Below, one piece after another: positions 48,206 to 57,692 of a stretch of DNA of 60,721 nucleotides (positions are counted from its first letter, which is position 1; every line of letters begins with the position of its first letter). The position numbers and the translations under genes are program-made. Below the pieces are notes generated by a model, which worked only from the letters and a program-made list of their open reading frames with translations, ran no database searches and was not told where the DNA came from. Location: positions 1 through 60,721 of the forward strand of contig DBXS01000011.1 of assembly GCA_002310055.1 (NCBI GenBank), given 5' to 3'. The DNA comes from Clostridiales bacterium UBA1206 (GTDB lineage Bacteria > Bacillota > Clostridia > Oscillospirales > CAG-382).

Positions 48206-48240
48206 AGAACGCAGAAGCGTTTCGCTTTGCGTTCTTTTGT
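48206..48240 (+). terminator. Terminator after the mutT-like gene
   Basis: AAGAACGCA and TGCGTTCTT arms with inner AGCG/CGCT pairing, followed by TTTTG and more T. Confidence 0.75.
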
Positions 48241-48250
48241 TTTATACGTT

Positions 48251-50164
48251 TCAGGGTGCGTCGGCGTTTATACCGTAGCGTTCGCACATCCAGGCGTTGC
48301 GGCTTTCGAGCCAGTCGCGCAGGTATGCTATCTCGGAATCGTACGTTCCGTCTTCGGGTATCTTCTCAAGTTCGCTGTAGACCGCTTTCGTCGACCAGAC
48401 GGTGTAGTTCCTGTCTATATCGTCTCTGAATTCGTCGAGCAGGGAATCGATAAGGTTTTTGCCGATCTCGTTATCTTTATAAACGTTTATGATAAGCGGT
48501 TGCAGTTCTTTGTAGCGCTCTTTTACCAGCGTTTCGAACTCTTTGCAGCGGAACAGCCGGCCATTCCATATTCCGTAGCAGTAATCGCCCTGCCACGAAA
48601 GTCCGGTGGTGTTTACGTTGTTGTAGCTTTTGTAATACGAAGAAGAGCAGTTTCCGGAAGAAAGGTCGAAATCCCATACCGGGCCTTCGTAAAGTTTGCC
48701 GTCCTTGATATAAAAACGCGTGGAACTTGTGGCGTAATCGACCTGCTTAAAGAATTCCTGCACTATAAACGCGTCGACAAACGACTGGATATCGAGGTAT
48801 TTGCTTATTTCTTCAAAGTTATAGGAAGCGATCGCCTTCTCGGCCTTGGCAAAGAAATCTTCTATATATTTGCGCTGCTCTTCGGTAGGGGATTCCGGAT
48901 CGTTGAAGCCGAGCGTGATGTTGTACCGCGGAGTCACGATCCATTCGGGGTTGGAATACTGCGGCCACGGTTCGAATTCAAGCAGGAATTCGTTCGCTTC
49001 GGTGTCTAAGTCCACCCGCGCGCTGCCAACGCCTATCGATTCGCATACCTGATATATCCCGCGGTATTCGCCGTTAAGATACAGCTCGGCAAACGTGGAA
49101 TTCTGGACATATGCCATGCCGATTTCCCGGGCGAGCGTGAACGCGAGCTTGTTGCGCAGCTGCGTTTTGTCGTACATATTGGCAAGCAGATACCATTTCC
49201 GGGCGTTGCCCAGGCCCAGCACGTTCTGCTTGCTTTCGAACTTTATGTTATACGGCTGTTTTGCTCCCGAAGAAGTCGAGTTGCCGCGCACTTTTATTTC
49301 GCCGTTCGGATCGTCTATAAATTGGCTTTTTCCGCTGGGATCGTAGACCACGATACGGCAGCCGTGGTAGCTTGATCTGTGAACGCGATCTCCGCCGATA
49401 GTTTCTATATAGATCTTGCTGATATTAGTGAGCTCCGCGTCTTCGCCGGGCGAACCGATCGCTTTTATCTCGGAAGTCCATATATGGTCGGGAGACGTGA
49501 TATCCACGCGGATGTAACGCGCATTGATATCGTTGAGCTTAAGTTCAAAAAGTGAATATTTCCATTCGCCCACGTCGCTTATCGACGCGTTGCCGAGCGA
49601 CGGAGAGATGGTGCCGCGTTCGGTGTATTTCACGTCGTCCGTCGAAGTGTAGACGGTCATTTTTATCTTGTCCGGAGTGGATATGCCCCATTTTCCGCCG
49701 TAGATATCGGCGTTGACGTTCTTTAAACAGCAAACGCTTTCGAGATCTATGACTATGGATATCTTGTTTGCGGAATAACCGCCGATCGAAGTCGAATCGC
49801 CGCTGGAAGCGACCTGCCCGTCGGTGAGCTTGTAGCGGGGGGATTTGCCCTCCTCGTCGTCAAAATCGCCGAATCCGTCGGTCCTGTACGCCGAAGAAGT
49901 CACCGTGTATTTTTTGCCCGCCGCGACGTCGTAATAAACGTTCGGGAGCTCCGGCCTTTCGACCGAAACTTCTTCGCTCGGTTCTTCGCTCGATTCTTCG
50001 CCCGGTTCGGAAACTTCTTCTGCGGAACTTTCTTCGGATGTGATTTCCGAAACGCCGCTCGCTTCGGCGGATTCCGGCATTTCCGGACCGTTCGGGGCGC
50101 AGGCGCCGGCAAAAAGCGAAAACAGTATGCAAAACAGAATAAGGTAAACGGTTTTGGTTTTCAA
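48251..50164 (-). CDS. CotH-domain lipoprotein
   Basis: A 637-residue exported protein. The signal peptide (MKTKTVYLILFCILFSLFA) ends in the lipobox FAGAC (Cys22), so it should be a membrane-anchored lipoprotein. A Ser/Glu-rich linker (about 35-70), a discoidin-like region with KKYTVTSSAY and a CotH kinase domain follow; GPVWDFDLSSGN carries the catalytic-type Asp residues. The start is TTG 50164 after TAGGAG. CotH proteins in Clostridia are linked with spore coat or surface protein phosphorylation; that role is inference here. Confidence 0.88.
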   Translation of the reverse strand: MKTKTVYLILFCILFSLFAGACAPNGPEMPESAEASGVSEITSEESSAEEVSEPGEESSEEPSEEVSVERPELPNVYYDVAAGKKYTVTSSAYRTDGFGDFDDEEGKSPRYKLTDGQVASSGDSTSIGGYSANKISIVIDLESVCCLKNVNADIYGGKWGISTPDKIKMTVYTSTDDVKYTERGTISPSLGNASISDVGEWKYSLFELKLNDINARYIRVDITSPDHIWTSEIKAIGSPGEDAELTNISKIYIETIGGDRVHRSSYHGCRIVVYDPSGKSQFIDDPNGEIKVRGNSTSSGAKQPYNIKFESKQNVLGLGNARKWYLLANMYDKTQLRNKLAFTLAREIGMAYVQNSTFAELYLNGEYRGIYQVCESIGVGSARVDLDTEANEFLLEFEPWPQYSNPEWIVTPRYNITLGFNDPESPTEEQRKYIEDFFAKAEKAIASYNFEEISKYLDIQSFVDAFIVQEFFKQVDYATSSTRFYIKDGKLYEGPVWDFDLSSGNCSSSYYKSYNNVNTTGLSWQGDYCYGIWNGRLFRCKEFETLVKERYKELQPLIINVYKDNEIGKNLIDSLLDEFRDDIDRNYTVWSTKAVYSELEKIPEDGTYDSEIAYLRDWLESRNAWMCERYGINADAP

Positions 50165-50226
50165 ATCATCGCACTCCTAAGTGTGGCTGTGAGCCGTGTC
50201 GCGCGCGTATCCGAAACAAAGAGGTG

Positions 50227-50255
50227 TTGACAAAACGCGCGTGTTGTGATAATCT
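50227..50255 (+). promoter_or_regulatory. nagA promoter
   Basis: TTGACA (50227-50232), 17 bases, TAATCT (50250-50255). Confidence 0.75.
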
Positions 50256-50273
50256 ATTTTAAAGGTGATGAAG

Positions 50274-51404
50274 ATGGTACTAAAAGACGTAGGCGCCGTA
50301 ACTCCGTTCGGCATTATACAGACCGATATCACTATAGAAAACGGCAAGATCGCCGAGATATTCCATACTCACAATAAAGGCAAGGACTGCACGGGGATGC
50401 TGGCGTTCCCGGGCTTTATAGACACGCATATCCACGGCGGCTTCGGCACTGAATTTTCGGCGCCGAAAGAGCGTTTTGACGGCGGACTCACGGGCGAAGC
50501 GCATTACGGCGTCACCGGAGTCTGCTGCACCGTCAGGTGCCTCCCGGTCGACGAAACCGTGGCTGCCATAAAGAATATCGTCCGCGAATACAAACGCAAA
50601 CCGAGCGGAGCGAGGATCGAAGGGATCCATCTGGAAGGTCCGTTCGTTTCGCCCGATTATTCCGGCAGTATGAACGTAAAGGATATGGTGGATCCCGATC
50701 CGGATATTTTGCAGGAGTTTTACGACGCTTCTCACGGCCTGCTCAAAATAATCACCGTCGCGCCCGAACTAAAAGGCGCGGACGCGCTGATCCTGAAGGC
50801 AAAAGAGCTCGGGATCACCGTGTCGATGGGGCATACCGGCGCCGATAAGCAGCAGGCGCTGCACGCGTATCTGCTCGGCGCAAGGCAGTTCACCCACACC
50901 TTCAACGCCTGCGCGCAGTTCCATCACCGCAGCCCCAACGCGGTCGGGTTCGCGCTCACAAAACCGGATATCAAGTGCGAAGCGATATGCGATCTCGTTC
51001 ATCTGGACCTTCTGACCGTAAGACTCATCTTTGCGGCAAAAGGCGACGGTTTTATAAATATGATAAGCGATTCGGGCGTTTTCGCCGGGATGGGCGACGG
51101 CGATTTCGTGGTCGCCGGGCAGAGAAGGCACGTCAAAGACGGCATCTGCACGCTTGATAACGGCAGGATCGCCGGCAGCTGCTTTACTCTGTACCACGGC
51201 GTGCGGAATCTGCTCAAAGCCGGTTTCGATCCTATGCGTGTATGGAAGGCGGCGTGCCATAACCCCGCCGAAACGCTGCGCATTTCGCACAGAGCCGGAA
51301 TGCTTTTGGAAAAGCGCGCGGCGGATATCTGCGTTTTGGACAAGAACTACAATATTGCGCTGACAATGATCGGAGGCGACGTATATGAAGAACGCATCAA
51401 CTGA
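50274..51404 (+). CDS. nagA: N-acetylglucosamine-6-phosphate deacetylase
   Basis: A 376-residue amidohydrolase of amino-sugar catabolism. Metal site HxH at 52-54 (FIDTHIHGG), Glu121 in HLEGPF, GHTGA and the later HTFNA histidines, and ISDSG with the catalytic Asp are present; HTFNACAQ replaces the more common HLFNAM. ATG 50274 follows AAAGG; GTG 50265 and ATG 50268 overlap that site. It overlaps the ROK kinase by 20 bases. Confidence 0.92.
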   Translation: MVLKDVGAVTPFGIIQTDITIENGKIAEIFHTHNKGKDCTGMLAFPGFIDTHIHGGFGTEFSAPKERFDGGLTGEAHYGVTGVCCTVRCLPVDETVAAIKNIVREYKRKPSGARIEGIHLEGPFVSPDYSGSMNVKDMVDPDPDILQEFYDASHGLLKIITVAPELKGADALILKAKELGITVSMGHTGADKQQALHAYLLGARQFTHTFNACAQFHHRSPNAVGFALTKPDIKCEAICDLVHLDLLTVRLIFAAKGDGFINMISDSGVFAGMGDGDFVVAGQRRHVKDGICTLDNGRIAGSCFTLYHGVRNLLKAGFDPMRVWKAACHNPAETLRISHRAGMLLEKRAADICVLDKNYNIALTMIGGDVYEERIN

Positions 51405-52311
51405 TCTTCTGGGTGTCGATATCGGCGGAACCAACGTCAAGATAGGCGTCATCGACAGCGAATACAACGTAAAGGAATTCATCAAGTTCAAAACCGAAAA
51501 AGACGACGTCGACGCGATGCTCGGTTCGATATGCGGCGTGATACGCGATCTTTCGCAAAAATACAGTTTTGATTTCGTCGGCGTGGGTTCGCCCGGCAGG
51601 ATCGAAGACAACCGCACGGTGATAGAGGCCGGCAATATCGCCTACGACAACACCCCGTGCGCAGATATCATCGAACAAAAGACCGGCTTGCCGGTGTATC
51701 TTGATAACGACGCAAACTGCGCGCTTTACGGCGAAAAATTCGCAGGTGCGGGCAAGAATATCTCGGATATGCTGGTGCTCACCATAGGCACCGGAGTCGG
51801 CGGTGGGATAATGATAGGCAGAAAATGCTACCGCGGCCACAACGGAAGAGCGGGCGAACTGGGTCATTTTATAATGGATATCAACGGCGAACCGTGTTCG
51901 TGCGGTCTGCGCGGCTGTTTTGAACAGTTCGCTTCGGTCACCGCGTTCGTTAAAGCGGCGCGTAAAGCGGCGGGCGAACACAAAGACAGCATCCTTTATG
52001 AGATGGCGCAGGGCGATCCTTCGCGCATCGGCGGAAGGCTGCCTTTTTACGCTATGTACCGAGGCTGCGAGGTCGCGCGCGGAGTTATCGACGAATACAT
52101 CCGCCATCTCGCCGACGGGATCAACAGCCTTGCAAAGATGTTTCAGCCCGAAATGATAGTGCTTACGGGCGGAATAATGAACGAAGGGCCCATCATCACG
52201 CAAATGTTGGCTCCGCACTTTATGCCTTTCGTAAACTGCACTCTTTCGCCGCTTCACGGCAACGCGGGGCTCATAGGCGCCGCTCTCATAAAGCGCGAAC
52301 GCGAAGGCTAA
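51385..52311 (+). CDS. ROK family sugar kinase
   Basis: A 308-residue sugar kinase. GVDIGGTNVKIGV binds ATP; LDNDANCALYGE contains the catalytic Asp and GHFIMD then CSCGLRGCFEQF the zinc site. Glucose, N-acetylglucosamine or N-acetylmannosamine are candidate substrates; coupling with nagA favours an N-acetyl-amino sugar. GGAGG precedes ATG within the end of nagA. Its stop overlaps that of the convergent galM gene by four bases. Confidence 0.9.
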   Translation: MKNASTDLLGVDIGGTNVKIGVIDSEYNVKEFIKFKTEKDDVDAMLGSICGVIRDLSQKYSFDFVGVGSPGRIEDNRTVIEAGNIAYDNTPCADIIEQKTGLPVYLDNDANCALYGEKFAGAGKNISDMLVLTIGTGVGGGIMIGRKCYRGHNGRAGELGHFIMDINGEPCSCGLRGCFEQFASVTAFVKAARKAAGEHKDSILYEMAQGDPSRIGGRLPFYAMYRGCEVARGVIDEYIRHLADGINSLAKMFQPEMIVLTGGIMNEGPIITQMLAPHFMPFVNCTLSPLHGNAGLIGAALIKREREG

Positions 52312-53249
52312 AACGTTTTTCCTTTGGCAAACGAATATATGGTCTTTGACCTGAACGGCTTTTCCGGGGAGCACAGGCATTGCGGAAAGCCGGGCTTGTT
52401 GGGCGTATCGGGGAAGTATTGTGTTTCCAGACAGAATGCTTCTCTTTTTTCTTTTGGCTCGTGGATGAAATTGCCGGTGTAGAACTGGATCCCGGGGGCG
52501 TTGGTCGTCACCGAAACGGTCATATCGTTGACGGGCATATATACCGAAGCCGCGCGCCTGATACCGCTGCCGTTGATAACGAAATTGTGGTCGTAACCTC
52601 CGGCGTAAACGATCTGTTCGTCTTCGGAGTCTATACCGTCGCCGATATATCTCGGGTAAGTGAAATCAAAAACGGTTCCTGCCACCGGGCGGATCTCGCC
52701 GGTGGGGATGAGCGCCCGGTCGACGGGAGTAAAGCCGTCGGCGTCAAAGAACGCGACGCAGTCTTTTATATCGCCGTTGTGCGCGAAATAAGTGTGGTTG
52801 GTTAGGTTGATGAACGTGTTTTCAGTGCATTCCGCCTGATACTGCATTATAAACGAAGAACCTATGACCGAATACTTGACTTTGACTTTGACGTCGCCGG
52901 GAAACGCGCCGGCAGGATCTTCGAGCGTGAGGAGCGCCGTGGAATGCGACGCGCTGACCGCAAAGCGTTTGTTCGCGTACGTCGCAAAACCGCCGTGAAG
53001 GCAGTTTTCGCCGTCGTTTTTGTCGAGCTCGTATTTTTTGCCGCCGAGCTCGAACGCCGCGCCGCCTATGCGGTTGGCGTATCTGCCTATTATGGCGCCA
53101 AGATACATATCGTCGCCGTAATATGCGGATTCTTCGCTGTAGCCGAGCACGAGTTCAAAATCGCAAAAAGCCGATCTTATGCTCGTGATCCTTCCGCCCA
53201 GATCGCTGAATTCCACGGAAAGATATTCGTCTTCTATACGGTATATCAT
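52308..53249 (-). CDS. galM: Aldose 1-epimerase
   Basis: A 313-residue mutarotase. LTNHTYF gives the catalytic His, GYDHNFVI the sugar-binding Asp, and FCLETQYFPDTPN the catalytic Glu. ATG 53249 is seven bases after AAAGGAG and overlaps the nth stop by ATGA. No terminator separates it from the convergent ROK gene. Confidence 0.93.
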   Translation of the reverse strand: MIYRIEDEYLSVEFSDLGGRITSIRSAFCDFELVLGYSEESAYYGDDMYLGAIIGRYANRIGGAAFELGGKKYELDKNDGENCLHGGFATYANKRFAVSASHSTALLTLEDPAGAFPGDVKVKVKYSVIGSSFIMQYQAECTENTFINLTNHTYFAHNGDIKDCVAFFDADGFTPVDRALIPTGEIRPVAGTVFDFTYPRYIGDGIDSEDEQIVYAGGYDHNFVINGSGIRRAASVYMPVNDMTVSVTTNAPGIQFYTGNFIHEPKEKREAFCLETQYFPDTPNKPGFPQCLCSPEKPFRSKTIYSFAKGKTF

Positions 53250-53875
53250 TTGTTTTCTCCTTTGCAAAGCCCTTTTTCGCGCAGAAAACACGCCTCGCAC
53301 TTGGGCGAACGCGCCGAGCAGATCTCGCGCCCGAACACCACCAGACGGTGGCAGAAAGCCGACTGTTTATCGCGCGCGATGAGCGGATCGAGTTCGAATT
53401 CGACCTTTTTCGGATCGGTCGAATGCGCGAGCCCCAGCCGGTTGGATATCCTAATGCAATGCGTGTCGGCGACTATGCCGCCCAGCCCGAAAACGTCGCC
53501 GCGTATAAGGTTGGCGACTTTTCTGCCGACTCCGCCGAGCGTGAGCAGGGAATCCATATCAGAAGGGACTTTGCCTTCGAATTTTTCGACGAGCGTCGTG
53601 CAGCACGCCCTGATCGATTTGGCTTTGGAATTGTAAAGGCCGACGGAGTATATGTATTTTTCAAGTTCGCCGGGTTCGGAATCGGCTATGGAACGCGCGT
53701 CGGGGAACCGTGCGAACAGCGCGGGCGATATTTCGTTTATGCGCTTGTCGGTGCATTGTGCGGAAAGGATCGCCATCACGAGCAGCCTGAACGGATCTTC
53801 TCCCGCTTCCAGACTGCATTTTTCATCGGGGTAGTATTCGGCAAGCGCGCGTTCGATCTTTTGCGCTTTAGTCAT
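53246..53875 (-). CDS. nth: Endonuclease III
   Basis: A 209-residue base-excision repair glycosylase/AP lyase. The helix-hairpin-helix LTLGGVGRKVAN carries the catalytic Lys and VADTHC the Asp. The [4Fe-4S] cluster loop C-x6-C-x2-C-x5-C is seen at CSARSPKCEACFLREKGLC. Overlaps DUF4364 gene by eight bases and galM by four. Confidence 0.95.
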   Translation of the reverse strand: MTKAQKIERALAEYYPDEKCSLEAGEDPFRLLVMAILSAQCTDKRINEISPALFARFPDARSIADSEPGELEKYIYSVGLYNSKAKSIRACCTTLVEKFEGKVPSDMDSLLTLGGVGRKVANLIRGDVFGLGGIVADTHCIRISNRLGLAHSTDPKKVEFELDPLIARDKQSAFCHRLVVFGREICSARSPKCEACFLREKGLCKGENK

Positions 53876-54413
53876 CGAATATGTAATTGACGTCGCCGGA
53901 AAGCAAAGCCAATACTCCTTTGTATATATTTTCTGCGCGCTCTTCGTAGTTGTTGCGCAGCGTTTCGGCGTAGTATTTTTCGGTGAGGAAGACGTTTAAA
54001 TCGAGCAGTTTGCGTTTGCTGTCTTCTATAATGCAGTTGAGGATATACCCGCCCTCGGTCTCGGTCACGCTGGATTTTATGCGGCTGCCGCTCTTGTAGA
54101 ACGCGAGCAGACGCAGCGCGGAACGCAGCGCCTTGACGCGCACGGTGTTGAACAGGCGCATCTCCACGTTGCTTACGGCTTCTTCGCCGAGCGCCGATAT
54201 CTTATAAAGGCTGCCTTTTTCGCCGTCAAGCTCCTCGATCTGACCGCCTTCGACAAGTTCGCCGAAACAAATCGAAAAATCAAAATAATTGACGAACCCG
54301 TCCTGCAGGACGATATCGTTTATGGTCGAAAATTCAAGCGGTTCTTTGATATTTTTGAGCAAATAAAGGATGAACACTTTTATATCGGTTTTTTCAGTCA
54401 GCTGTATATCCAT
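53868..54413 (-). CDS. DUF4364 family protein
   Basis: A 181-residue protein. DIKVFILYLLKNIKEPLEF at the start and the YKISALGEEAV wing resemble the winged-helix DUF4364 family of Firmicutes, whose members are thought to be transcription factors. GAGGTG precedes ATG 54413. First gene of a unit with nth and galM, transcribed divergently from rnfC. Confidence 0.88.
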   Translation of the reverse strand: MDIQLTEKTDIKVFILYLLKNIKEPLEFSTINDIVLQDGFVNYFDFSICFGELVEGGQIEELDGEKGSLYKISALGEEAVSNVEMRLFNTVRVKALRSALRLLAFYKSGSRIKSSVTETEGGYILNCIIEDSKRKLLDLNVFLTEKYYAETLRNNYEERAENIYKGVLALLSGDVNYIFDD

Positions 54414-54451
54414 AGCACACCTCAAAATGAGACTAAAATACTCTGTATAAT

Positions 54452-54480
54452 ATTATATAGCAAGATTGTTAAAAAAACAA
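54452..54480 (-). promoter_or_regulatory. Promoter of the DUF4364-nth-galM unit
   Basis: Minus-strand TTGTTT (54480-54475) and TATAAT (54457-54452), 17-base spacer. Confidence 0.65.
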
Positions 54481-54494
54481 GTATAATTTTTGTG

Positions 54495-54523
54495 TTGCTT
54501 TTTTATGTTCGATAGTATATAAT
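54495..54523 (+). promoter_or_regulatory. rnfC promoter
   Basis: TTGCTT (54495-54500), 17 bases, TATAAT (54518-54523). Confidence 0.7.
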
Positions 54524-54548
54524 ACAGTTAATATAAAGGAGCGGTTTT

Positions 54549-56168
54549 ATGGCTTTGAGATCTACGGGAGGGATCGTTCTCCCCAAAACAAAAAATCCTT
54601 CCAAAGACGAAATATTATTGTACGACTGTCCCGCGCGGGTGGAGATCCGTCTGCCCGAGCTTTGCGCTCCCGCCGTCGAAAAAGACGAATACGTGCGGCG
54701 GTATCAAATAATCGCGTGCTGTGAGGACGGTTTTTCGGTCTACGCTTCCATTCCCGGCAAAGTGACCGTCTGCGAAAAAGACCGCATTATCATAGAAAAC
54801 GATATGTCGCAGAAGACCGCCGAAAGCGACTCAAACAAGCCTAAGACGATAGACGATATCAATTACGAATCGCTTATCGAATACAGCCGCCGCTACGGCG
54901 TCACGGGCGCGTATTCGGGCGTTCCGCTTTACCGCAAGATAAGCGGAGCGTACGGCAAATGCTCGCGCATAATCATCAACTGTATCGAATCCGATCCGTA
55001 CAGCGGGCATGTCAGAGCGCTCGTCTGCGCGCACGCCAAAGAGATAGTGCTCGGCGCCAAGATCCTTATGATCGGCATGGGCGTCAAAAAATGCGTCTTC
55101 GCGCTCGGCGCGTCGTACAGCGCGGCGGCTTCCGCCATCAAAGAACATATCTCCGATATCCCCGGTATGGTTATCGCCGGAATAAAAGAAAAATACCCGG
55201 TGGGCAACGAGTATCTGCTGCTCAACGCCGTTTACGGCAAAGAGCTTTCGCGTTCGCGTTCCACGGCGGAATCGGGGTACCCGGTGTTTTCCGCCGAAAC
55301 GGTCTGCGAGCTTTTCAGCGCGCTGCGTTCGGGGCTGCCCTCGATATACAAAGTCCTCACCGTCGCAGGCAAGGGATTTTCCAAACCTTATGCGGTCAGA
55401 GTGCCGCAGGGCTGCTCTGTGGCGGATCTCGCCGATTTTATCGGCACCACCGAAAAATTCGACGTTTCTTTCGCTTTGGGCGGTCCGCTGAACGCAATTT
55501 CAGTCGACCGCGATTCGTTCCTTGCGAACAATACTAATATGCTGCTCGCGTACAAAGCCAAAAAGCCGTTCGACGGGACCTGCATACGCTGCGCGAGATG
55601 CGCTTCGTTCTGCCCGATGGATCTGGTCCCGTTCCTTTTCCACGACAGTTATTCCGCCGGCAGTTATTCCGACGGCGTTGCAAGAGGGCTGTACAACTGC
55701 ATAGAATGCGGCATCTGCTCGTACGTCTGCGTGGGCAAGATCGATCTGCTTTCCGAGATCCGCGCGCAGAAAAAGGCGCTCAACGAGCCCGAGGAACTCA
55801 CGCCGGAACAGCCGGAGGAAATCCCCGATACGCCCGACGTGACCGGCGCGACCGCGGAGGAAGAAAAACAGCTCGACCACGAATCCAGCGCCGAAGAGAT
55901 ACTCGACGCCGTGGCGGGCGGCATCCTTTCGTCGATCACCGAAGACGAAGCGGCAGCCGAAACCGTTGAAGAAAATATCGAAGAAATCGTTGAAGAGTAT
56001 ATAGAAAAAACGGCCGGCGCGCCGGATGACGATACGACCGAAGAAAATACCGGCGAAGACGTTCCCGAGCCCGAGATCGACGCGGCGGAGGAAACTGTTG
56101 AGGAAACGTCCGAAGAAACGGACGCGCCGGAAGAAAGCGAGGCGGAGAAGACAGATGACAACGAATAA
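54549..56168 (+). CDS. rnfC: RnfC-like electron transport subunit
   Basis: A 539-residue protein. It has an N-terminal barrel-sandwich region (SIPGKVTV), a Rossmann-like domain with IIINCIESDPY, an SLBB-like part and two [4Fe-4S] motifs at C345/348/351/355 and C384/387/390/394. In Rnf complexes this subunit takes electrons from NADH. The last ~130 residues are a very acidic Glu/Thr/Asp tail not part of the core fold. The canonical glycine-rich NADH loop (GGxG type) is not obvious. AAAGGAG precedes ATG. It overlaps rnfD by 14 bases. Confidence 0.88.
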   Translation: MALRSTGGIVLPKTKNPSKDEILLYDCPARVEIRLPELCAPAVEKDEYVRRYQIIACCEDGFSVYASIPGKVTVCEKDRIIIENDMSQKTAESDSNKPKTIDDINYESLIEYSRRYGVTGAYSGVPLYRKISGAYGKCSRIIINCIESDPYSGHVRALVCAHAKEIVLGAKILMIGMGVKKCVFALGASYSAAASAIKEHISDIPGMVIAGIKEKYPVGNEYLLLNAVYGKELSRSRSTAESGYPVFSAETVCELFSALRSGLPSIYKVLTVAGKGFSKPYAVRVPQGCSVADLADFIGTTEKFDVSFALGGPLNAISVDRDSFLANNTNMLLAYKAKKPFDGTCIRCARCASFCPMDLVPFLFHDSYSAGSYSDGVARGLYNCIECGICSYVCVGKIDLLSEIRAQKKALNEPEELTPEQPEEIPDTPDVTGATAEEEKQLDHESSAEEILDAVAGGILSSITEDEAAAETVEENIEEIVEEYIEKTAGAPDDDTTEENTGEDVPEPEIDAAEETVEETSEETDAPEESEAEKTDDNE

Positions 56169-57138
56169 CACTCCACTGCTTTTCAAGCGCCGCGACACCA
56201 TAAACACGGTGATGGTGAACGTCCTTATAGCTGCGCTCCCTGCGCTGTGCTGGAGCGTTTACGTCTTCGGGTTCAGAAGCCTTTCGGTGTGCGCCGCGTC
56301 GGTGTTTAGCGCAATGGTCCTTCATACCGTGGGGGATATCCTTATAAGCCGTAAGATCAGGTTCGATCTTTCGTGCGTGGTCACCGGCGTACTCGTCGGT
56401 ATGGCTATGCCCGTCAGCGTCCCGCTCTGGCTTCCCGCCGCGGCGAGCGCATTTGCCGTAGTGGTCGGCAAGATCTTTTTCGGCGGCACCGGCGGAAATC
56501 TGTTCAATCCCGCCGCTTTGGGTATATGCTTTTCATATCTGACGTTCGGCGGATATATGACGGCGTTTACCAAGCCGTTTGCGTCCTTACCCGCGTTTTA
56601 TATCGAGATCCCGGGCGAAATGCTCGATTCCGCGCGCACCGTCACTTCTTTTGAAAACCTGCGCGCCGGGGTCGTAGATCCCACCTGCATTTCAGAAGAA
56701 CTGTACGGATTGGTTCCGGGCAGTATCGGGACCGTTTCGGCGCTTATGCTCTTCATAGGGCTCGTATACCTGCTGCTCACGCGCACGGTCCATTTCAATT
56801 CCGCGCTGGCGTTTTTGCTGGTATACACGCTTTTGTCGCTTATGCTTTGCTACGCCGATTACGAACCGACGCAATTTATGGAACTTCAGCTGCTTTCGGG
56901 CAATTTGATGTTCGTGCTGACGTTTATGCTAAACGATTATTCGACCACGCCTACGACCAGTCTGGGGCGGCTTATCTTCGCCGTCCTCGCCGCCGGAGCC
57001 ATTTTCGCGGCGCGCGCTTTCGGTATGGTGGATTACTGCGAATTCTTCGTGGTGCTCGCGCTCAACGTGCTGAGCCCCGTAATAGAAAAGCGCACTTATC
57101 CCACGGTATTCGGCGCATATGTGAGGAAAACGCTATGA
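56155..57138 (+). CDS. rnfD: RnfD-like membrane subunit
   Basis: A 327-residue polytopic protein. FGGTGGNLFNPAALG, GLVPGSIGTVSAL and DYSTTPTTSLGRLIF are RnfD/NqrB signatures. The covalent-FMN motif (SGAT in relatives) aligns with ARTVT near residues 160-170; the Thr seems kept but its context is changed. ATG 56155 lies inside the end of rnfC, without a clear ribosome binding site, so coupling is likely. It overlaps the next gene by ATGA. Confidence 0.88.
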   Translation: MTTNNTPLLFKRRDTINTVMVNVLIAALPALCWSVYVFGFRSLSVCAASVFSAMVLHTVGDILISRKIRFDLSCVVTGVLVGMAMPVSVPLWLPAAASAFAVVVGKIFFGGTGGNLFNPAALGICFSYLTFGGYMTAFTKPFASLPAFYIEIPGEMLDSARTVTSFENLRAGVVDPTCISEELYGLVPGSIGTVSALMLFIGLVYLLLTRTVHFNSALAFLLVYTLLSLMLCYADYEPTQFMELQLLSGNLMFVLTFMLNDYSTTPTTSLGRLIFAVLAAGAIFAARAFGMVDYCEFFVVLALNVLSPVIEKRTYPTVFGAYVRKTL

Positions 57139-57692
57139 TATTCATTCTTTCCGCCGTAATAGGCTTTATCGCGTTTGCCGCTGAACTCGTTTTCGGCCGC
57201 ATACTCAAACAAGGCGGCAAAGACTCCGCCCTCGGTCTTTCATATGTCAAAGCCTTGCTGTACCCGGTGATATCGGTTTCCGCCGCGCTGTGGGGAAGTC
57301 TGTATCTGGAACGCGACGGCGACCTGACGTTCCAGCTGCTCGTCTGCGCGGGCTTTGCTGTCGTTTTCTTCCTTTTGGAATTTTTCGCTTTCAAAAAGCG
57401 CGTTTCGGCGTTTGCGGTGTTCGCCATAATGCTCCAGTCGGCCGCGGCGGTGTACGCCGTGAGGTATTTCGGCGAGCGGACCGAAACCGTGCTCAACGTT
57501 ATCGCGTTCGTCACGGCGGCGCTGCTGCCCGCGGCGGCGAATACGGCGCTGTATTCGCTCAAAACAAAAGTGCGCGCGACCGGAAGCGGTATCGTCATAT
57601 ACCTGCTCGCCGATCTTTGCGCACCGGTGATCGCCTGCCTGACGCTTATCTTCGTTATGGTCGAAGTGTTCGCTAACGCGGCGGCTCTGTAG
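57135..57692 (+). CDS. Unknown membrane protein of the rnfCD operon
   Basis: A 185-residue protein with about five to six transmembrane helices, translated from an ATG that overlaps rnfD. It has no clear likeness to RnfA or RnfE (no NNxVLxxxLG-type start), though its size and topology are comparable. It occupies the place where rnfG/rnfE usually follow. Its 3' end overlaps the convergent metallo-beta-lactamase gene by 20 bases. Function unknown; a partner for RnfD is inferred. Confidence 0.75.
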   Translation: MIFILSAVIGFIAFAAELVFGRILKQGGKDSALGLSYVKALLYPVISVSAALWGSLYLERDGDLTFQLLVCAGFAVVFFLLEFFAFKKRVSAFAVFAIMLQSAAAVYAVRYFGERTETVLNVIAFVTAALLPAAANTALYSLKTKVRATGSGIVIYLLADLCAPVIACLTLIFVMVEVFANAAAL

